Part shown: in pieces, positions 25,583-33,254 of the stretch
Layout of the letters: each line of letters begins with the position of its first letter
How positions within the stretch are numbered: position 1 is the stretch's first letter
Assembly (NCBI GenBank): GCA_020025135.1
Contig: JAHHSQ010000013.1
Coordinates: 1-37,700 of the forward strand
Source: Pectinatus sp.
GTDB taxonomy: Bacteria; Bacillota; Negativicutes; Selenomonadales; Selenomonadaceae
Reading direction: 5' to 3'
Length of the DNA: 37,700 nt
Made by a program: the position numbers and the translations under genes
Notes under the pieces: model-generated
The model's input: only the letters and a program-made list of their open reading frames with translations
Told to the model about the DNA's origin: nothing
The model's database searches: none

Positions 25583-26326
25583 TTAGGAAAATGCTTCGGC
25601 ATCGCCATTGGCTAATTTTTTTAATTGGCTCACTTCTTGGGCCTTGAGAGGGCGAAACTTTCCGCGCGCTACTCCCTTCAAATTGAGAGTGGCGAAGCGG
25701 ATGCGTTTTAAATTGATGACAGGGTGTTTGATGGCTTCAAACATGCGGCGTACTTGTCTGTTGCGACCTTCTGAGATAGTGATATCTAACTTTGTCCGCT
25801 TATTTTGCAAATCGTATTCTAAGATTTCAATGGTGGCTGGAGCAGTCAATCCATCCTCTAACATAATACCAGAGGCTAAATCTTGCAAGACATTTTTAGG
25901 GACGATACCGTCTACTAAGGCTCGATAAGTCTTATTGATGCCGAACTTGGGGTGTAATAATAATTGAGTGAGTTCTCCATCATTGGTCAAGAGAAGCAGT
26001 CCCTCTGTGGCGTTATCAAGACGACCAACGGGAAAGATACGTTCTGAAATATGAGGTAACAAATCTAAAACTGTTTTTCTGCCTCGTTCGTCTTTTACCG
26101 TAGAAATATATCCTTTCGGTTTATTTAAGAGAAAATAGACGTAATTTGTTTCTTTGCGCACAATCTTACCTAGGTAACGAACTGTATCGCGCTCAGGGTT
26201 TACTTTTGTCCCCAGTGTTTTGACCGTTAGGCCATTGACGGTTACTTTTCCCTCTAGAATGAGATTTTCGGCGGCTCGTCGCGAAGCTACACCGCAAGCG
26301 GCCAAATATTTTTGTAGTCTTTCCAA
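25583..26326 (-). CDS. rluB: 23S rRNA pseudouridine synthase RluB family
   Basis: Isomerises uridine to pseudouridine in rRNA, probably in 23S helix 89. The 247-aa protein opens with an S4 RNA-binding domain (MERLQKYLAACGVASRRAAENLILEGKVTVNG), followed by the RsuA/RluB catalytic domain with GRLDNATEGLLLLTNDGEL, where the Asp is catalytic. EGRNRQVRRMFEAI is the second conserved block. Normally this gene follows scpAB; those lie outside the window or elsewhere. The RluB versus RsuA distinction rests on gene order. Confidence 0.92.
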   Translation of the reverse strand: MERLQKYLAACGVASRRAAENLILEGKVTVNGLTVKTLGTKVNPERDTVRYLGKIVRKETNYVYFLLNKPKGYISTVKDERGRKTVLDLLPHISERIFPVGRLDNATEGLLLLTNDGELTQLLLHPKFGINKTYRALVDGIVPKNVLQDLASGIMLEDGLTAPATIEILEYDLQNKRTKLDITISEGRNRQVRRMFEAIKHPVINLKRIRFATLNLKGVARGKFRPLKAQEVSQLKKLANGDAEAFS

Positions 26327-26353
26327 ATGCGTTCCTCACTTTTTCGTTTGAAA

Positions 26354-26383
26354 AAGGTATTCTATGAAAACATAGAATACCTT
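26354..26383 (-). terminator. Terminator downstream of pckA
   Basis: A perfect 13-bp stem, AAGGTATTCTATG with CATAGAATACCTT, around a 4-nt loop. On the minus strand it is followed by TTTTTC, so it fits the 3' end of pckA and separates it from rluB. Confidence 0.85.
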
Positions 26384-26404
26384 AATTATTTGAGAATATG
26401 AAAA

Positions 26405-27988
26405 TTAATCTAATTTAGGTCCTGCATTTATTATATCATCATCTATCTCTCCGTGGAAGCGTTGGACATTTTTATGGAAGAGAGAAATTAATTTTTGAGC
26501 TTGTTTTTTGTAGGCATCTTTATCTTTCCAAGTGTTCATAGGAGCTAAAATATCACTCGGTACATCTGGGCATTCCATGGGGATTTCTAATTGGAAGAGA
26601 GGGTCTTTTTGCCATTTAACATTGTCCAAGGTGCCGTTTAAGGCTGCTGTAACCATGGCGCGAGTAAATTTTAACTTCATTCTGGAGCCGACGCCAAAGG
26701 GGCCACCAGTCCAACCGGTATTTACGAGATAAACTTTGGTATTGTGTTTTTTAATTTTTTCTTCTAATAATCTAGCATATCTTAGTGGAGAGAGTGGCAA
26801 GAAAGGTTCTCCAAAGCCGATGGAGAACGTAGCCTGCGGTTCAGTAATACCTCTTTCTGTTCCAGCTACTTTACTGGTATAGCCAGAGAGGAAATGGTAC
26901 ATAGCTTGCTTGCTGTCTAGACGAGAAATTGGTGGCAAAACGCCAAAAGCATCCGCAGTCAAGAAGATGATAGCATTTGGATGTCCGGCAATACTCGGTT
27001 GTAAGGCATTGGGAATATAATCTAATGGATAGGCAGCACGGGTATTTTCTGTATACTTACTGTCATCGTAGTCAGGTGTGCGAGTAACTGGTGCTAACAC
27101 GACATTTTCTAAAATGGTGCCATAACGAATTGCTCCAAAAATTTGCGGCTCGTTTTCTGGATGGAGACGAATGCATTTTGCGTAGCACCCACCTTCAATA
27201 TTAAAGATACCGTTTTCACTCCAACCATGTTCGTCATCGCCAATTAATTTGCGATTGGGGTCAGCTGAGAGCGTAGTTTTTCCCGTACCGCTGAGGCCAA
27301 AGAAGATGGCAGTTTTTCCGTCTGTACCGACATTGGCAGAACAATGCATGGATAAAATTCCCTTTTGTGGCAAGATGTAATTCATGACCGAGAAAATAGA
27401 TTTCTTCATTTCACCACAGTATCTGCTGCCACCGATGAGAACGATTTTTTCATCGAAGTTGATAATGATGAAGGCTTCAGAATTTACACCATCTTCTTTT
27501 GGATTGGCAGTGACACTTGGGCAACATACCAAAGTGAAGTCAGCGGGTGTTTGGGGAACTGTTTCTGGGGTGATGAAGAGATTCTTTAAGAAGAGGTGCT
27601 GAGAAGCAAACTCATTGATACATTTTACCTGTAATTGGTGAGCTTTATCTGCACCGACGAAATTATCGCTGACATAGAGACGATGATTTTTGCAGAAAGC
27701 TTTTATTTTGTTATAAAGACGAGAAAAGGTTTCCACCGTACAAGGTTTATTATTGGACCAACTAATTTTGTCATGTACAGCAGGAGTGTCGACGATAAAG
27801 CGGTCTTTCGGAGAGCGTCCCGTGTATTTACCTGTATAAACGCAGAAAGCGCCTTTATCGGAGAGGTAACCTTCGCAGTTCTTGACAGCATTTTCTATCA
27901 ATTCTGGGGTGCTTAAATTGTAATGAACCATGCGAGCGCCTGCTAAAAGGTCAGTAGCTGTAAATGTGTTGTTTTTCACTGAAAACAT
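26405..27988 (-). CDS. pckA: Phosphoenolpyruvate carboxykinase (ATP)
   Basis: Interconverts oxaloacetate plus ATP with PEP, CO2 and ADP. In anaerobes it often runs toward oxaloacetate to support succinate formation. The 527-aa length fits the ATP-type enzyme. Motifs: GRSPKDRFIV near the N-terminus, the kinase-1a P-loop FGLSGTGKTTLSADPNRKLI, GDDEHGW as the metal/kinase-2 site, and the downstream NTGWTGGPFGVG. The start ATG 27988 is followed by a standard N-terminus. The gene is monocistronic between its own terminator and a long upstream gap. Confidence 0.97.
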   Translation of the reverse strand: MFSVKNNTFTATDLLAGARMVHYNLSTPELIENAVKNCEGYLSDKGAFCVYTGKYTGRSPKDRFIVDTPAVHDKISWSNNKPCTVETFSRLYNKIKAFCKNHRLYVSDNFVGADKAHQLQVKCINEFASQHLFLKNLFITPETVPQTPADFTLVCCPSVTANPKEDGVNSEAFIIINFDEKIVLIGGSRYCGEMKKSIFSVMNYILPQKGILSMHCSANVGTDGKTAIFFGLSGTGKTTLSADPNRKLIGDDEHGWSENGIFNIEGGCYAKCIRLHPENEPQIFGAIRYGTILENVVLAPVTRTPDYDDSKYTENTRAAYPLDYIPNALQPSIAGHPNAIIFLTADAFGVLPPISRLDSKQAMYHFLSGYTSKVAGTERGITEPQATFSIGFGEPFLPLSPLRYARLLEEKIKKHNTKVYLVNTGWTGGPFGVGSRMKLKFTRAMVTAALNGTLDNVKWQKDPLFQLEIPMECPDVPSDILAPMNTWKDKDAYKKQAQKLISLFHKNVQRFHGEIDDDIINAGPKLD

Positions 27989-28413
27989 CTTCCCTTCTTT
28001 ATGATGAGTTAGTTTTTAACGCCTACCACGTTGTGGCGTGCGTCAGAGTAAGACATTATTTAGTGTATTCTTCTCTCTGCCTAGATATATATATATATGT
28101 ATAAACTAGTCGTCAGAAAAAGTGAATTCTAACAGTATCGTTTTGGAAAAAAGAGAAGAATTGTCTAATATTTAATATTATACTCCTTCTTATTTTTTCA
28201 GAAAAGTTCAATTTATGCAAGATAAATTTCATTTTTATGTAAAAATATGAAAAAAACACATACAAATAGGTGGAGAGTATATATAGAGCGAAATATTGCT
28301 ATTTGCTCCTCAAATTGAGAAAATAGTCGATTTTATAAAAAGAAAAAAGAAACTATATTTAAGGAAAGAGATATTTTTTGTGTGTGAACTATGTTCAAGA
28401 CAAAATAAAAAAA
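27989..28413. other. Intergenic region between divergent pckA and rplU
   Basis: About 425 nt of AT-rich sequence. It holds a small palindrome CCACGTTGTGG (28026-28036) near pckA and a TA repeat around 28085-28098. I see no gene and no clear pckA promoter in it. Confidence 0.6.
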
Positions 28414-28442
28414 TTGACACTGGTATAGACTTGTGCTATCAT
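28414..28442 (+). promoter_or_regulatory. Predicted promoter of rplU-prp-rpmA
   Basis: TTGACA (28414-28419, full consensus) and TATCAT (28437-28442) separated by 17 nt. The implied start lies near 28449, just before the L21 leader. Confidence 0.8.
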
Positions 28443-28449
28443 ATCAGAG

Positions 28450-28530
28450 CGTGAATTTTTTAATTCATCAACCGCACGGTGAGGTTTAATAGCTATAGCT
28501 AACCGTAATCGGCGAGTTTATTAAGAGGTA
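28450..28530 (+). ncRNA. L21 leader (ribosomal protein autoregulatory element)
   Basis: The segment ACCGCACGGTGAGG...TAACCGTAATCGGCGAGTTTA matches, from memory, the conserved strands of the Firmicutes L21 leader upstream of rplU. It lies between a consensus promoter and the rplU SD (GAGGTAGGTG). L21 is thought to bind it and control the operon. Confidence 0.8.
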
Positions 28531-28542
28531 GGTGTAATATCA

Positions 28543-28854
28543 ATGTACGCTATTTTTGAAACAGGTGGAAAACAGTATCGCGTTGCTGAAGGAGATACTG
28601 TTGTAGTTGAAAAAATTGATTGTGCAGAAGGTGAAACTGTTGTTTTTGACAAAGTTTTAACCATTGTGCATGATGGCAAAGCTACTATTGGAACTCCGTT
28701 GGTAGAAAATGCGAAAGTTACTGCAAAAGTAGAAAAACAGGGCAAGGCTAAGAAGATTTTGATTTTTAAATACAAAGCAAAATCAAATTATCGCCGTCGT
28801 CAGGGCCATCGTCAACCTTTCACCAAATTAGTAATTGAAAAAATTGAACAATAA
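28543..28854 (+). CDS. rplU: 50S ribosomal protein L21
   Basis: Primary rRNA-binding 50S protein of 103 aa. The N-terminus MYAIFETGGKQYRVAEGDTV and the C-terminal KAKSNYRRRQGHRQPFTKL are diagnostic. ATG 28543 has a good SD, GAGGTAGGTG. It overlaps prp by one base (TAATG), consistent with coupled translation in the rplU-prp-rpmA operon. Confidence 0.99.
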   Translation: MYAIFETGGKQYRVAEGDTVVVEKIDCAEGETVVFDKVLTIVHDGKATIGTPLVENAKVTAKVEKQGKAKKILIFKYKAKSNYRRRQGHRQPFTKLVIEKIEQ

Positions 28855-29213
28855 TGACCATTGTTAAGATTCTTCGCCATCAGGGGAAAGTTGTAGCTTT
28901 AGACCTGAAGGGTCATGCTGGTTACAGTGAAGCTGGTACAGACATAGTCTGTGCAGGATTATCTGCTTTGGCACAGGCTACGGTTGGAGCATTGTTGAAG
29001 CTTTTACCAGAAGAGAATGTCCAGTACGAACAAGGCGATGAGGATGGTACATTGTCTGTCGCTCTGTGTGATATTGAGCCGACAGAATTGACAGAGGCTA
29101 TTTTTTCGGTAGCTGTAACTGGCTTTGAGATGATTGGTCAGAGTTATCCGGAATATGTTCGCGTGATAAATAAAGTTTGTGATGTAGATGGCAAGGAGGG
29201 GAAATCATGTTAA
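28854..29213 (+). CDS. prp: Ribosomal-processing cysteine protease Prp
   Basis: Cleaves the N-terminal presequence of ribosomal protein L27 in Firmicutes. The catalytic pair is visible as His in LKGHAGYSEAG (about residue 21) and Cys in DIVCAGLSALAQ (about residue 33). Length is 119 aa, normal for the family. It sits between rplU and rpmA with overlaps on both sides, the arrangement found in bacteria whose L27 carries the cleavable extension. Its substrate site is present in the next gene. Confidence 0.95.
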   Translation: MTIVKILRHQGKVVALDLKGHAGYSEAGTDIVCAGLSALAQATVGALLKLLPEENVQYEQGDEDGTLSVALCDIEPTELTEAIFSVAVTGFEMIGQSYPEYVRVINKVCDVDGKEGKSC

Positions 29214-29485
29214 ATTTCAATTTACAACTTTTTGCACATAAAAAAGGGGTTAGTAGTACTCGCAACGGTCGTGATAGCGAAGCTAAACGCCTTGGTGTAA
29301 AGGAACAGGCTGGTACAGTTGTTACCGCTGGTAGCATTTTGGTTCGCCAGAGAGGAACTCATTTTCATCCTGGTAAGAACGTTGGTATCGGTAAAGATGA
29401 TACTTTGTTCGCTAAGATTGACGGCAAAGTTGCGTTTGAACGCGTTGGTCGTTATAAAAGACAAATCAGTGTTTACGCAGAATAA
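29207..29485 (+). CDS. rpmA: 50S ribosomal protein L27 with Prp-cleaved presequence
   Basis: L27 of 92 aa, whose mature N-terminus reaches the peptidyl transferase centre. The N-terminal MLNFNLQLFAHKKGVSSTRNG matches the Firmicutes presequence. Cleavage by Prp is expected after LQLFA so that mature L27 begins HKKG. The core GRDSEAKRLGVKEQAG and GSILVRQRGTHFHPG is typical. The ATG overlaps prp by 7 nt. Confidence 0.98.
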   Translation: MLNFNLQLFAHKKGVSSTRNGRDSEAKRLGVKEQAGTVVTAGSILVRQRGTHFHPGKNVGIGKDDTLFAKIDGKVAFERVGRYKRQISVYAE

Positions 29486-29492
29486 TAGAGCT

Positions 29493-29519
29493 GGCAGCCG
29501 ATGGGCTGCCTTTTCTTTT
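29493..29519 (+). terminator. Terminator of the rplU-prp-rpmA operon
   Basis: GGCAGCC (29493-29499) pairs with GGCTGCC (29504-29510), loop GATG, followed by TTTTCTTTT. Confidence 0.93.
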
Positions 29520-29583
29520 GCTACAAAAAGACAGAATATTTTGCTTATTAAGCGATTGAGAGTAGCTAATTTAGCCATATTCT

Positions 29584-29611
29584 TGACAAAAAAATAATTT
29601 TGAGGATAATT
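29584..29611 (+). promoter_or_regulatory. Possible promoter of the exported-protein gene
   Basis: TTGACA (29584-29589) is followed after 16 nt by GATAAT (29606-29611), about 85 nt upstream of the ATG at 29696. A second TATAAT at 29654-29659 lacks a good -35. Confidence 0.45.
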
Positions 29612-29695
29612 TTAACCTGTCCTTGTGGCGATGATATATATAATAAAAAGTGGTATAATAGTCGTGAAGTAAAATTTTATAATGGAGATGATAGC

Positions 29696-30373
29696 ATGAA
29701 AAATAAGAAGAAAGTCTTCTTGGGTTTGTTGTTAGCCATGGGAATGGGAGTAAATGGTTTAGTGTCTGCTGCTCCAGCAGAGCCAGTTTCTATGAATAAG
29801 GTTCCCGTACAGCAGAATATCAGCTCCTTTTCCAGTGTCGTCAGTGTGAGTACGATTAGCTTAGGACGAGGTATCTTGGTGCCAGGAAATATGCAGGTGC
29901 TAAAACCGGAACAAGCGCCGAATAAAGAATTAGCATTGACTCTAGCTTATTACTATAATGTACCTAAGCGTTTGTGGGCACAGACGAGATATTGTTATAA
30001 TTATGTTCATATTTATAACAAAGATGTACGCGATATCGTGGTACTAGTAACTGGTCCGCAATTAAATGGTAAAGCAGGTTCGGCAATTCTCCTAATTAAT
30101 GGCAAAACGATGCAACCAGTACAATCTTTTGATAATATAATTGCCCAATCGGTATTTTTGGTAGATAATTCTCCGAAGAACAAATATCCGAAGAATTTAG
30201 TTTTATTGCGCTCTGGTGGACCAGCTTTCTTTGAATATACCTTATTGAAAAATCATTTTGGTTATTACCAAAGCATAAATAGTGGTAAGATAGTTGGCTC
30301 TATCGCTAATAAAACTGGCGTGGTTATGGCTTGCAATAATTTGCAGAGCCCATTAACTTTAGCTACACGTTGA
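29696..30373 (+). CDS. Exported protein of unknown function
   Basis: Protein of 225 aa from ATG 29696 (SD GGAGATGA), though the frame is open further upstream. A clear signal peptide MKNKKKVFLGLLLAMGMGVN with cleavage near VSAAPA is present. The mature part has no cysteine-rich or catalytic motif that I recognise; it contains ELALTLAYYYNVPKRLWAQTRY and an SLR-like stretch KNLVLLRSGGPAFFEY. It stands alone, with its own predicted promoter and a very strong terminator. Confidence 0.75.
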   Translation: MKNKKKVFLGLLLAMGMGVNGLVSAAPAEPVSMNKVPVQQNISSFSSVVSVSTISLGRGILVPGNMQVLKPEQAPNKELALTLAYYYNVPKRLWAQTRYCYNYVHIYNKDVRDIVVLVTGPQLNGKAGSAILLINGKTMQPVQSFDNIIAQSVFLVDNSPKNKYPKNLVLLRSGGPAFFEYTLLKNHFGYYQSINSGKIVGSIANKTGVVMACNNLQSPLTLATR

Positions 30374-30385
30374 AATATTGACAAA

Positions 30386-30431
30386 TAGAAATAAAAAATC
30401 TTCTTCTTCGGAAGAAGATTTTTTATTTCTA
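30386..30431. terminator. Bidirectional terminator with UUCG tetraloop
   Basis: A perfect 21-bp inverted repeat (30386-30406 with 30411-30431) capped by TTCG, with A/T runs on both sides. It separates the exported-protein gene from the convergent MFS gene. Confidence 0.93.
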
Positions 30432-30448
30432 TTTATTTGGGTAGGTTC

Positions 30449-31753
30449 TCAGCAAATTTTTTTGTCTTTCGTCTCTGGTACTAAGAAAATCATAGCGACA
30501 AGGGCAAGTGGATAGATGATGAAAATAAGGCTCATGGCACTGTATAAACTACTACCCGTGGCTAACCAACCAATCAATGCTGGTCCAAATCCAGCTAAAC
30601 CGCGACCAGTACCAAAGATGAAGTTTTCTGCCGTAGAACGTGCTTCTGAAGGGTAATTTTCAGCTAAGATGGCACCATAACCGCCCATCATACCATTGAC
30701 TGTCAAGCCTAGGAGTGAACTGCCCCAGAGGAGAGCTGTTTCACTAGTGAAACAGAAGAAGTAAAGAATACAGTAGATTGTGCCAGCAATGTACCAGAGG
30801 GCAAAGGTTTTTTTGCGACCAATTTTATCGGCTAGAATGCCGAATACCGTGATGCCGATTAACATACCGGTAATAGAAATGGTCATCCAGGCACTCGCTT
30901 TAGAGAGTGTATAACCGTATTTTTCCGCTAAGACGGCAGGCATCCAACTAAAGATGGCATAGTAGCCAAAATTTTGTACAAAGCACATGACGAGAAGTCC
31001 GAGCGTAGTGCAGCAAGTTTTTTTGTCTTTGAATAGAGTCGATACTGGTGAACCGCCGATTTTGCTGAAGGCCACTTTTTCTTCAGCGGTTAAGTTGTTT
31101 TGGCGTGCTTTTTCTCGTAAATCAGCGATGAATTTTCTTCTTTGTAGGAAAATGGCCGGCTCTTTTAGGGTCAAGCGAGAGTAAACGGCGATACCAGCTG
31201 GTAAAAGGCCAATAAGAAAGACAGCGCGCCAACCGAAGGAAGGAACGACAATAGCGGCTAGGAAGGAGGCGGCGAGGACTCCGAGCTGCCAACCGAGAGA
31301 AACCCAAGAAGTTGCTCTTGCCCGCATATCACTCGACCATGTTTCAGTGACGATGGTCATGCCGATACCGAATTCACCACCGATGCCGAGACCTACTAAG
31401 GCCCGCAAAAGAAGGAGCATTGTGTAATTATCGACGCAATAGATGGTTGCAGTTGCTAGCGAATAGAGGAGAATGGTTATTGATAAGACCTTAACACGAC
31501 CAATTATATCCGCTAACCAGCCAAAAAAATAGGAACCAAGCCAAATACCTGTAGTCGTTGCTAAGGTTAAATCGCCTGCTTCCAAAGGAGTGAGATGAAA
31601 TTCGTGAATGATAAATACTAAAACAAAAGAGAGAAAGAACATATCCATACCATCAGCTGCATAGCCCAATGTAGCGGCAATTAAGCTTTTGATATGGTAG
31701 CCTTTCTCTCCCTCTGCGTAATTATGATGCTCTTTCTTTACAGCGGTAGTCAA
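30449..31753 (-). CDS. MFS transporter (metabolite:H+ symporter-like)
   Basis: Major facilitator protein of 434 aa with about 12 helices. The motif ADIIGRVKVL after helix 2 is the MFS signature A, repeated in the second half as ADKIGRKKTFAL. The beginning GYAADGMDMFFLSFVL resembles the sugar/aromatic acid:H+ symporter type, such as niacin or sialic acid permeases. TTG 31753 is the likely start because AAAGAGG (31763-31769) lies 9 nt upstream; the frame extends to TTG 31762, which touches the SD. Substrate unknown. Confidence 0.88.
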   Translation of the reverse strand: MTTAVKKEHHNYAEGEKGYHIKSLIAATLGYAADGMDMFFLSFVLVFIIHEFHLTPLEAGDLTLATTTGIWLGSYFFGWLADIIGRVKVLSITILLYSLATATIYCVDNYTMLLLLRALVGLGIGGEFGIGMTIVTETWSSDMRARATSWVSLGWQLGVLAASFLAAIVVPSFGWRAVFLIGLLPAGIAVYSRLTLKEPAIFLQRRKFIADLREKARQNNLTAEEKVAFSKIGGSPVSTLFKDKKTCCTTLGLLVMCFVQNFGYYAIFSWMPAVLAEKYGYTLSKASAWMTISITGMLIGITVFGILADKIGRKKTFALWYIAGTIYCILYFFCFTSETALLWGSSLLGLTVNGMMGGYGAILAENYPSEARSTAENFIFGTGRGLAGFGPALIGWLATGSSLYSAMSLIFIIYPLALVAMIFLVPETKDKKIC

Positions 31754-31847
31754 AAATATCAACCTCTTTCCAGAAATATTGTGTTAAAATGCCTATAACA
31801 TTCTATAACAAAATTTCTCTTTTGAAAAGAGGTTTTTTTAAAAAAAT

Positions 31848-33143
31848 TTAGAAAATAAAATATTTTACATAGATATAAATAGTACAAAGTACGATAGATA
31901 AAATCATCAAGGGAAAGGCAATTTTCATAAACTCGAGGAATTTTATTGGTCGGCCGTGTTTTTCAGCCATACCGACAACGACGACATTGGCACTGGCCCC
32001 TACAATAGTACCATTCCCACCGAGACAAGCACCGAGTGATAGAGCCCACCAAAGTGGTTCTAAGTGTGTCATGCCCATTGCTCCCATATTGTGGATAAGG
32101 GGAATCATGGTAGCCACGAAAGGGATATTATCAATGAAGGCAGAAGCCAAAGCACTGACCCAAAGAATGAGGAAAGAGGCAATTTTCACATTGCCATGAG
32201 TTAATTCCATCATTTTGGTCGCGAACATGTGAATGACGCCAGTTTCTACCAAGCCACCAACGAGGATAAAGAGACCGACAAAGAAGAAAATGGCTAACCA
32301 TTCTAATTTTCCCAAGATTTCACTTAAAGCCTTTTCGCGATTGTACATAGTTAAAAGCATGAGAATGCTTGCGCCCCCCATTGCCACACTAGCACTTTCT
32401 AAGCCCAATACGGAGTGAAGCATAAAGGTAATGATGGTCAAGAATAGCACGCCGAGGCATTTTTTCATCAGTGGAATATTGACTAAATAGGATTTGGCAT
32501 CTAACGACATGACTTCATCCTTTAATTCTTGTGGCGCGTGCAATTCCTTACGGTAGATGAAGACAATTATTGATGTGGTCACTAGGAAAATAAAGGTGCA
32601 GATATCAGTCAAATTGGTTAAAAAGGTCATAAAATCGAACCCTTTTACGGCACTACCAATCATGATATTGGGGGGGTCGCCGATTAAAGTAGCCGTACCG
32701 CCAATATTAGCAGCTAAGATTTGCGCGACCAAATATGGGTAGACTGGTAACTTCAACTTATTAGTGATGGCAAAAGTGATAGGAACTGTTAATAATACCG
32801 TGGTGACATTGTCTAGGAAGGCAGAACAGAGACCTGTTAGGGCAGCCAAGGCAAAGAGCAATTTTACAGGGCCTGCTTTTACTTTTTTTACGGACCAAAT
32901 AGCCAAGAAATTGAATAAACCGGTCTCAGAAGTGATATTGACAATTATCATCATTCCAATCAGCAGGCCGATGGTGTTAAAGTCGATGTGATGAATGGCT
33001 GCTTTTTGTGAAAGAATTCCGCAAGCAATCATAAGCATGGCACCAAAGAGGGCAATGATGGTGCGTTGAACTTTTTCGGAAATGATTATTATATAGGTAA
33101 AGACAAAAATTATTAAGGCTAAGACCGCTTTATCTCCAAACAT
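31848..33143 (-). CDS. ArsB/NhaD-family (SLC13-like) ion transporter
   Basis: Protein of 431 aa from ATG 33143 with about 12 membrane helices. Diagnostic segments are ALTGLCSAFLDNVTTVLLTVPI, ANIGGTATLIGDPPNIMIGSAVKG and, in the second half, ALASAFIDNIPFVATMIPLI with SLGACLGGNGTIVGASANVV. The pair of DN-containing helices with GDPPN is characteristic of the ArsB/NhaD ion transporter group (arsenite, Na+ or other anions). No ars regulator or arsC is near, so arsenite specificity is not supported. The frame extends upstream into an RNA-structured leader; residues before MFGDKAVLAL look unlike the family. Confidence 0.88.
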   Translation of the reverse strand: MFGDKAVLALIIFVFTYIIIISEKVQRTIIALFGAMLMIACGILSQKAAIHHIDFNTIGLLIGMMIIVNITSETGLFNFLAIWSVKKVKAGPVKLLFALAALTGLCSAFLDNVTTVLLTVPITFAITNKLKLPVYPYLVAQILAANIGGTATLIGDPPNIMIGSAVKGFDFMTFLTNLTDICTFIFLVTTSIIVFIYRKELHAPQELKDEVMSLDAKSYLVNIPLMKKCLGVLFLTIITFMLHSVLGLESASVAMGGASILMLLTMYNREKALSEILGKLEWLAIFFFVGLFILVGGLVETGVIHMFATKMMELTHGNVKIASFLILWVSALASAFIDNIPFVATMIPLIHNMGAMGMTHLEPLWWALSLGACLGGNGTIVGASANVVVVGMAEKHGRPIKFLEFMKIAFPLMILSIVLCTIYIYVKYFIF

Positions 33144-33254
33144 AGTTTTGACTGCTATTGCTCTAAAGGAAAACTTCAATTTGGCAATAGCTTTTCCTTT
33201 CCCATATTTCGCTCGGCTTTTAGTTTCATAAGCCGAGCGATTGAGCAATAGATG
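33144..33254 (-). promoter_or_regulatory. Structured leader upstream of the ArsB-like gene
   Basis: A stem CGCTCGGCTT (33210-33219) with AAGCCGAGCG (33230-33239) follows the glnS stop. Further, GCTATTGC (33154-33161), near the start codon, can pair with GCAATAGC (33184-33191), and CTATTGCT (33155-33162) can pair with AGCAATAG (33244-33251). The two pairings exclude each other. No U run follows the first stem, so it is a poor terminator. Confidence 0.5.

Noticed and set aside
28085..28098. TA repeat upstream of pckA as a regulatory repeat
   Set aside because: Short simple repeat in an AT-rich gap; nothing links it to a promoter.
31810..31840. Hairpin CTCTTTTGAAAAGAG before T7 as a terminator
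   Set aside because: The T run follows on the plus strand, where no gene ends. For the minus-strand transcript the tail is poor.
31848..33143. Arsenic resistance operon
   Set aside because: ArsB-type fold alone does not define arsenite export; no arsR, arsC or arsA is nearby.
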